Shown here: positions 34,252 through 37,526 of the stretch, one piece after another | How the letters are laid out: each line of letters opens with the position of its first letter | How positions within the stretch are numbered: position 1 is the stretch's first letter | Source: an uncultured Lachnospiraceae bacterium | Lineage (GTDB): Bacteria; Bacillota; Clostridia; Lachnospirales; Lachnospiraceae | Assembly: GCA_947566705.1 (NCBI GenBank) | Contig: CANOLA010000024.1 | Location: 1-37,526, forward strand | Direction: 5' to 3' | DNA: 37,526 bases | Translations under genes and position numbers: made by a program | Notes under the pieces: model-generated | Seen by the model: only the letters and a program-made list of their open reading frames with translations | Told to the model about the DNA's origin: nothing | The model's database searches: none

Positions 34252-34263
34252 GAACGTTTGTTC
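34252..34263 (+). promoter_or_regulatory. LexA (SOS) box of uvrB
   Basis: GAACGTTTGTTC matches the Gram-positive GAAC-N4-GTTC operator. It is placed before an extended -10 (TGTTATACT, ending 34292) of uvrB. An additional TATAAT lies at 34240-34245. The wider stretch 33932-34339 otherwise contains the chemoreceptor leader and no gene. Confidence 0.7.
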
Positions 34264-34339
34264 TGCATTTTTTTTGCAGACAGTGTTATACTGTAAAAAC
34301 AGTAATCAGCAGATACTCTTGTGAAAGAGGGAGGAAGAA

Positions 34340-34525
34340 ATGCCGGAAGAAATCAGACAGTTTAAATTACACAGTGAATATAAACCCACCGGAGACCAGC
34401 CCCAGGCAATTGATGCTATATATTGTATTTGTGTATGCTATTTAGTCTGTATTTTGTGGATTACATGGTATAAGTGGACAGGATACTGCTATATGGAGAA
34501 TTTGCAAAGGGTTACTGAAAAATAA
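34340..34525 (+). pseudogene. uvrB: Truncated 5' end of excinuclease subunit uvrB
   Basis: The first 25-27 codons encode the UvrB N-terminus (QFKLHSEYKPTGDQPQAIDA), with AGGGAGG at the right distance and a LexA box upstream. After about nt 34415 the similarity stops and 35 unrelated hydrophobic residues follow to a stop. The Walker A motif and everything beyond are absent. The remainder of uvrB is not in the window, so it has been moved, duplicated or misjoined. Confidence 0.85.
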
Positions 34526-34571
34526 CCAAGATACGGTTTTCATAAATTTTCTAATGTAAGAATTGACAATC

Positions 34572-34591
34572 TCTGCTATAATAATAGCAGA
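34572..34591 (+). promoter_or_regulatory. Extended -10 promoter with palindrome, toxin-antitoxin remnant
   Basis: TGCTATAAT (34574-34582) lies inside a perfect 8-bp inverted repeat, TCTGCTAT / ATAGCAGA with a 4-nt loop. That is the usual place for an antitoxin to repress its own operon. Confidence 0.6.
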
Positions 34592-34612
34592 AGGAGAACG
34601 GAGGTGGTTTTT

Positions 34613-34843
34613 ATGAGTACGCTGGAAGCAAATTTGGAATTATTATCTACGATTCCGGAAGAACACCAGAAAGAGATACAACAGTTTTTATTGATGAATT
34701 TTTGTAATAAAAATCCTTACAAACCACTTAGCAGAAACGGGATTTTATCGGAACTTGCACAGTCGCGGGCATGATATGAACGTGGCGAAGGGGAAGATTT
34801 CGATAAAGCAGTTGATGAAATAGGTGCCAAATATGGCTTATAA
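34613..34843 (+). pseudogene. Antitoxin gene with an in-frame TGA
   Basis: ATG 34613 with GGAGGTGG upstream. The frame encodes a polar 76-residue antitoxin-like product but has TGA at codon 54 (34772-34774), between SRA and YERGEGEDFD. The second part (DKAVDEIGAKYGL) and the overlapping start of the next ORF are typical of RelB/ParD-like antitoxins. A one-base change from TGC/TGT would explain the stop, and so might loss of use. Too short and broken to be noticed by size alone. Confidence 0.65.
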
Positions 34844-34886
34844 GGTGATTAACTACGCTCACGCAAACGAAAAAACATTGCAATAG
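34833..34886 (+). pseudogene. Remnant of a ParE/RelE-type toxin gene
   Basis: ATG 34833 overlaps the antitoxin stop and starts MAYKVI, as many such toxins do, but stops after 17 codons. A neighbouring frame (RSRKRKNIAIEKL) resembles the next toxin helix, so small indels and truncation have destroyed the gene. Confidence 0.45.
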
Positions 34887-34958
34887 AAAAACTCATGTTT
34901 TTTCGGGAAAAACCAAGACAGAAAAGAAAATATGAAAACTGAATATTGTTTACCTTTA

Positions 34959-34997
34959 GGTAGCGATTATCTTAACAGACAATCAGCTACCTTTTTT
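34959..34997 (+). terminator. Terminator-like hairpin at the left end of the transposase fragment
   Basis: GGTAGCGATT pairs with AATCAGCTACC across a 12-nt loop (one bulge), then T6. Confidence 0.5.
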
Positions 34998-35497
34998 AGT
35001 CTGGTGCATTTCAGGGTCACGCTTTCCATCGTGATTTTTGTGGATTTTGGTGCTGCAATAAGAGTTGCATCAACCACAGTTCCACCGTGCATGATGAGAA
35101 CTGCTTTATCAAGACGTTCCTTGACATCATTGAATAATTTCTCGCCGAGATTGTTATCTTCAAGAAGATGACGGAAATGGAGTAATGTGGTTGCATCCGG
35201 CACTTGTTCTGTAAGAAAATCCATATGCATAAACGAACGCATGGCACGGCTGTCGTATATTTCATCTTCTATGCCTGCATTCGACAGATTAAACCAGTTC
35301 TGCATAAGGTACATGCGAAGCATAACTTCAATATCTCTTGGTGGACGACCACGTTTCCCAGAAGGATAGCAGGGACGGATCATATCAACCCAATGTTTCC
35401 ACAGGATGATTTCATCCATTGCTTCCGGAAATTCTTCGCGTTTGGTTTTTCTTTTTCTGTTAGAATATTTAATGTCACTAAATGTCTGTTGTTTCAT
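34967..35497 (-). pseudogene. IS5-family transposase, 3'-truncated and frameshifted
   Basis: About 176 aa of an IS5-type DDE transposase: PSGKRGRPPRDIEVMLRMY, NWFNLSNAGIEDEIYDS, VPDATTLLHFRHLLE and VVDATLIAAPKSTK, which holds the first catalytic Asp. A one-base loss after APKSTK (about 35025) shifts the frame; the neighbouring frame continues NHDGKRDPEMHQTKKG as in intact copies. Everything after that, including the other catalytic residues, is missing. Start GGTGCC-ATG region is intact. The right end of the element probably lies near 35555-35572; the left end is lost, so it cannot move itself. Confidence 0.85.
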
Positions 35498-35569
35498 GGT
35501 ATCGGTGCCTTTCGTTTGATATCCTAATTATATCAAAAATAAAGGGAATTTGCATGATGAAATCAGCGT

Positions 35570-35848
35570 TTCCTTAGCTTTATAGCGGGGATTTCCATAT
35601 ATGTATTTCTGTTCTCCGGGTGCAATATTTTTTCTTCCGCATTATTTACGGCATTATCCAATGGGAAAGCGTCTGCAGCCATATCTTTCCTGCGGACGTT
35701 TGGATTTATTACGGTGTTCCTTTTGGTATTGCCGAAATTTTTAAATGTAACGGGCGTATGGCTTGCAGTCCCGCTTGCGGAGCCGCTCACTCTTATGCTG
35801 ACGGTATATCTGATATGCAGGCATCGGAAACTGTACCATTATTTTTGA
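35570..35848 (+). pseudogene. 3' fragment of a MATE exporter gene
   Basis: The plus-strand frame ending TGA 35846-35848 has no start codon but reads like the last 90 residues of a MATE protein: LFSGCNIFSSALFTALSNGKASAA, then FLRTFGFITVFLLVLPKFL, VTGVWLAVPLAEPLTL and a basic end (CRHRKLYHYF). It begins where the transposase fragment ends. It is not a copy of the MATE gene at 19157. Two overlapping ORFs in other frames of 35563-35922 are shadows. Confidence 0.75.
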
Positions 35849-36044
35849 AAGAAAGGCAGGAAATTGAAACAGACAAAAGACCCGTTTTTGTAACTTTCCC
35901 GGTATTTTTCCCCAAAATATAGTAACAGATGTATCCGATAGCAAGTTGGCAAGATTTGATAACCGGAAAGCAATAATTGTATAGCTATGGATACAAATTT
36001 GGAATAACATAAAACTATCATAAAACAAGAAAGGAAGGTACGTT
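35849..36044 (+). promoter_or_regulatory. Leader of the second sugar-binding protein gene
   Basis: Contains an inverted repeat (TTGTAT 35977-35982, ATACAA 35991-35996) around a weak TATAGC -10 with TTGATA upstream. Otherwise no feature seen; AAGGAAGG precedes the ATG. Confidence 0.35.
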
Positions 36045-37490
36045 ATGAGAAAACTTAAAATGGGGAAATTCCAAAGAGTAGTTGCAGTAGGTCTTGCCCT
36101 GGCAATGGTGACAGGGAGTCTTGCAGCTTGTGGCCCTGATGGTGGAGAGACGAAGGAGCCTGATACGGGATCATCAGCCAGCAAGCCAAAGGAGGACTCT
36201 TCATCCGGTGGAAAGAAAGGAACGATAAATGTATATGCATTTACTGATGAAGTTCCAAAAATGATTGACAAGTTTGTTGAGACACATCCTGATTTTGGAT
36301 ATGACATAAACCCGACAATCATTGCAACAACTGACGGCGCTTACCAGCCGGCGCTTGACCAGGCGCTTGCAGCAGGCGGTGCGGATGCTCCTGACATTTA
36401 TTGCGCGGAAGCTGCGTTTGTACTTAAGTACACACAGGGGGAAGCGGCTTCGTATGCAGCGTCATATGCAGACCTCGGAATTGATATCGACAGCAAGCTT
36501 TCCGAGTCGGAAATTGCGCAGTATTCAGTGGATATCGGAACAAATCCTGATGGAAATGTAGTTGGTCTTGGGTATCAGGCAACAGGCGGATGCTTTATTT
36601 ACAGAAGATCAATTGCCAAAGAAGCATTTGGAACAGATGATCCTGCAGAAGTCAGCAAGGCTATCGGCGGTGGTTCAGGCTCATGGGATAAGTTCTTTGA
36701 GGCAGCTGAAACACTGAAAGGAAAAGGATATGGAATCATATCAGGCGACGGTGACCTCTGGCACGCAGTTGAGAACAGTTCAGACAAAGGCTGGATTTCA
36801 GACGGCAAGCTCTATATTGATCCTAAGAGGGAAGAGTTCTTTGATCTTTCAAAGAAACTGAAAGACAATGGTTACCACAATGACACACAGGACTGGCAGG
36901 ATGCGTGGTTTGCAGACATGAAGGGAGAAGGAGACAAAGGTGTCTTAGGTTTCTTCGGACCGGCATGGCTGATTAACTACACAATGGCTCCTAACTGCGG
37001 CGGCACAAAAGCAGGTGAAGGTACATATGGTGACTGGGCAGTCTGCGATTCTCCGGTTGGTTTCTTCTGGGGCGGCACATGGCTGCTTGCAAACAAGGAT
37101 TCTGACAAGAAGGAAGCTGTAGGACAGATTATCGACTGGATTACGCTTGACAGTTCTGAGGACGGACTTCAGTATGCATGGGCAAATGGAACTGTGGACT
37201 GGGATAATGATCCTTCCACACCGACAGCAAAGGATGCAGTTGGTTCAGGCAAGGTGATGTCAACATCAGACGGTTCTCTTGAGTTCCTTGGCGGACAGAA
37301 TATGTTTGATTATTTTGTACCGGCAAATACTTATGCAAATGGTAAGAACCTGACGCAGTATGATGAGACAATCAACCAGTACTGGAGAGATGCGGTCAGA
37401 ACCTACACATCAGGAGAAAAGAGCAAAGAAGATGCGATTGAAGCATTTAAGCAGAACGTAAGGGACAACCTTGATGTAGAGGTGGAATAA
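36045..37490 (+). CDS. Sugar ABC transporter substrate-binding lipoprotein (CUT1)
   Basis: 481-aa binding lipoprotein with a complete signal: basic MRKLKMGKFQR, hydrophobic core and lipobox SLAAC (Cys about residue 28), then a Ser/Lys/Gly-rich linker and a family 1 fold (INVYAFTDEVPKMIDKF, ADAPDIYCAEAAFVLKY, WDKFFEAAETLKGKGYGI, GVLGFFGPAWLINY, FFWGGTWLLANKDSDKKEA, then QYWRDAVRTYTSGEKSKEDAIEAFKQNVRDNL). Length is normal, unlike the binding protein at 280. The window ends 36 nt after its stop; permease genes probably follow. Substrate unknown. Confidence 0.92.
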   Translation: MRKLKMGKFQRVVAVGLALAMVTGSLAACGPDGGETKEPDTGSSASKPKEDSSSGGKKGTINVYAFTDEVPKMIDKFVETHPDFGYDINPTIIATTDGAYQPALDQALAAGGADAPDIYCAEAAFVLKYTQGEAASYAASYADLGIDIDSKLSESEIAQYSVDIGTNPDGNVVGLGYQATGGCFIYRRSIAKEAFGTDDPAEVSKAIGGGSGSWDKFFEAAETLKGKGYGIISGDGDLWHAVENSSDKGWISDGKLYIDPKREEFFDLSKKLKDNGYHNDTQDWQDAWFADMKGEGDKGVLGFFGPAWLINYTMAPNCGGTKAGEGTYGDWAVCDSPVGFFWGGTWLLANKDSDKKEAVGQIIDWITLDSSEDGLQYAWANGTVDWDNDPSTPTAKDAVGSGKVMSTSDGSLEFLGGQNMFDYFVPANTYANGKNLTQYDETINQYWRDAVRTYTSGEKSKEDAIEAFKQNVRDNLDVEVE

Positions 37491-37526
37491 TATTTGTATA
37501 TTATATCCTGCACATTTGGGAGGCGG

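Noticed and set aside
34103-34324. A 73-aa open frame before uvrB
   Set aside because: It spans the LexA box and promoters and has no ribosome site.
35563-35922. Two short frames on both strands
   Set aside because: The region reads as a MATE C-terminus in a third frame; the other frames are shadows.
1-37526. tRNA, rRNA, CRISPR array, prophage or integrase
   Set aside because: No repeat-spacer pattern, tRNA-like cloverleaf or phage protein was seen; no attachment site was recognised.

Overview
The window looks like chromosomal DNA of a spore-forming gut Firmicute, most likely a Lachnospiraceae (Clostridium cluster XIVa) species. The evidence is moderate GC content, strong AGGAGG ribosome binding sites, CUT1 sugar ABC transporters with DUF624 and GH130 partners, a TIGR03905-type TSCPD protein, and both subunits of dipicolinate synthase (dpaA/dpaB), which points to endospores. 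No rRNA, tRNA, CRISPR array or prophage was found. The family assignment is inference from gene content.

Layout. 1-6120 is a sugar operon: substrate-binding lipoprotein, two permeases, DUF624 membrane protein, GH130 phosphorylase-like protein and GH1 beta-glucosidase. It looks built for uptake and intracellular breakdown of beta-manno/gluco-oligosaccharides, but several parts look damaged. Two genes have their start codon and body in different frames, each separated by an A7 run; the binding protein seems to lack its middle; and the GH130 protein has Ala where the family has its catalytic Asp. 6200-15240 holds mostly housekeeping genes: a Q/N-rich DUF4190 protein, a 39-aa membrane peptide, a nitronate monooxygenase-like flavoprotein, thiC, a Pr6Pr membrane protein, a D,D-carboxypeptidase lipoprotein, an HD-GYP protein and an rRNA m5C methyltransferase. 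15254-17801 (minus) is a two-gene operon of a zinc-ribbon membrane protein and a TPM-domain protein. 18000-18225 carries a small type I toxin-antitoxin-like locus: a 27-aa hydrophobic peptide with a convergent antisense promoter.

18315-24268 carries a PHP histidinol phosphatase, a MATE exporter, a Cys-rich 57-aa protein, a phosphoesterase, aspartokinase and dpaA-dpaB. The last three form a short route from aspartate towards dipicolinic acid, with a possible sigma-K promoter before dpaA. 24270-32250 has an asparagine synthetase-like protein whose glutaminase domain has lost its key residues, a TSCPD protein, secA, a self-regulating TetR gene with a peptidase-like hydrolase, and an AAA_14/DUF4143 ATPase with an internal deletion.

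32456-36044 is the most rearranged part. A membrane chemoreceptor-like protein has a long leader with an intrinsic terminator. It is followed by a uvrB start (with a LexA box) cut off after about 27 codons, a broken toxin-antitoxin pair, a truncated and frameshifted IS5-family transposase, and the 3' end of a MATE gene. An intact second sugar-binding lipoprotein (36045-37490) starts another transporter operon that leaves the window. The overall picture is ordinary core genes interspersed with clear gene decay, plus several candidate RNA or recoding elements.
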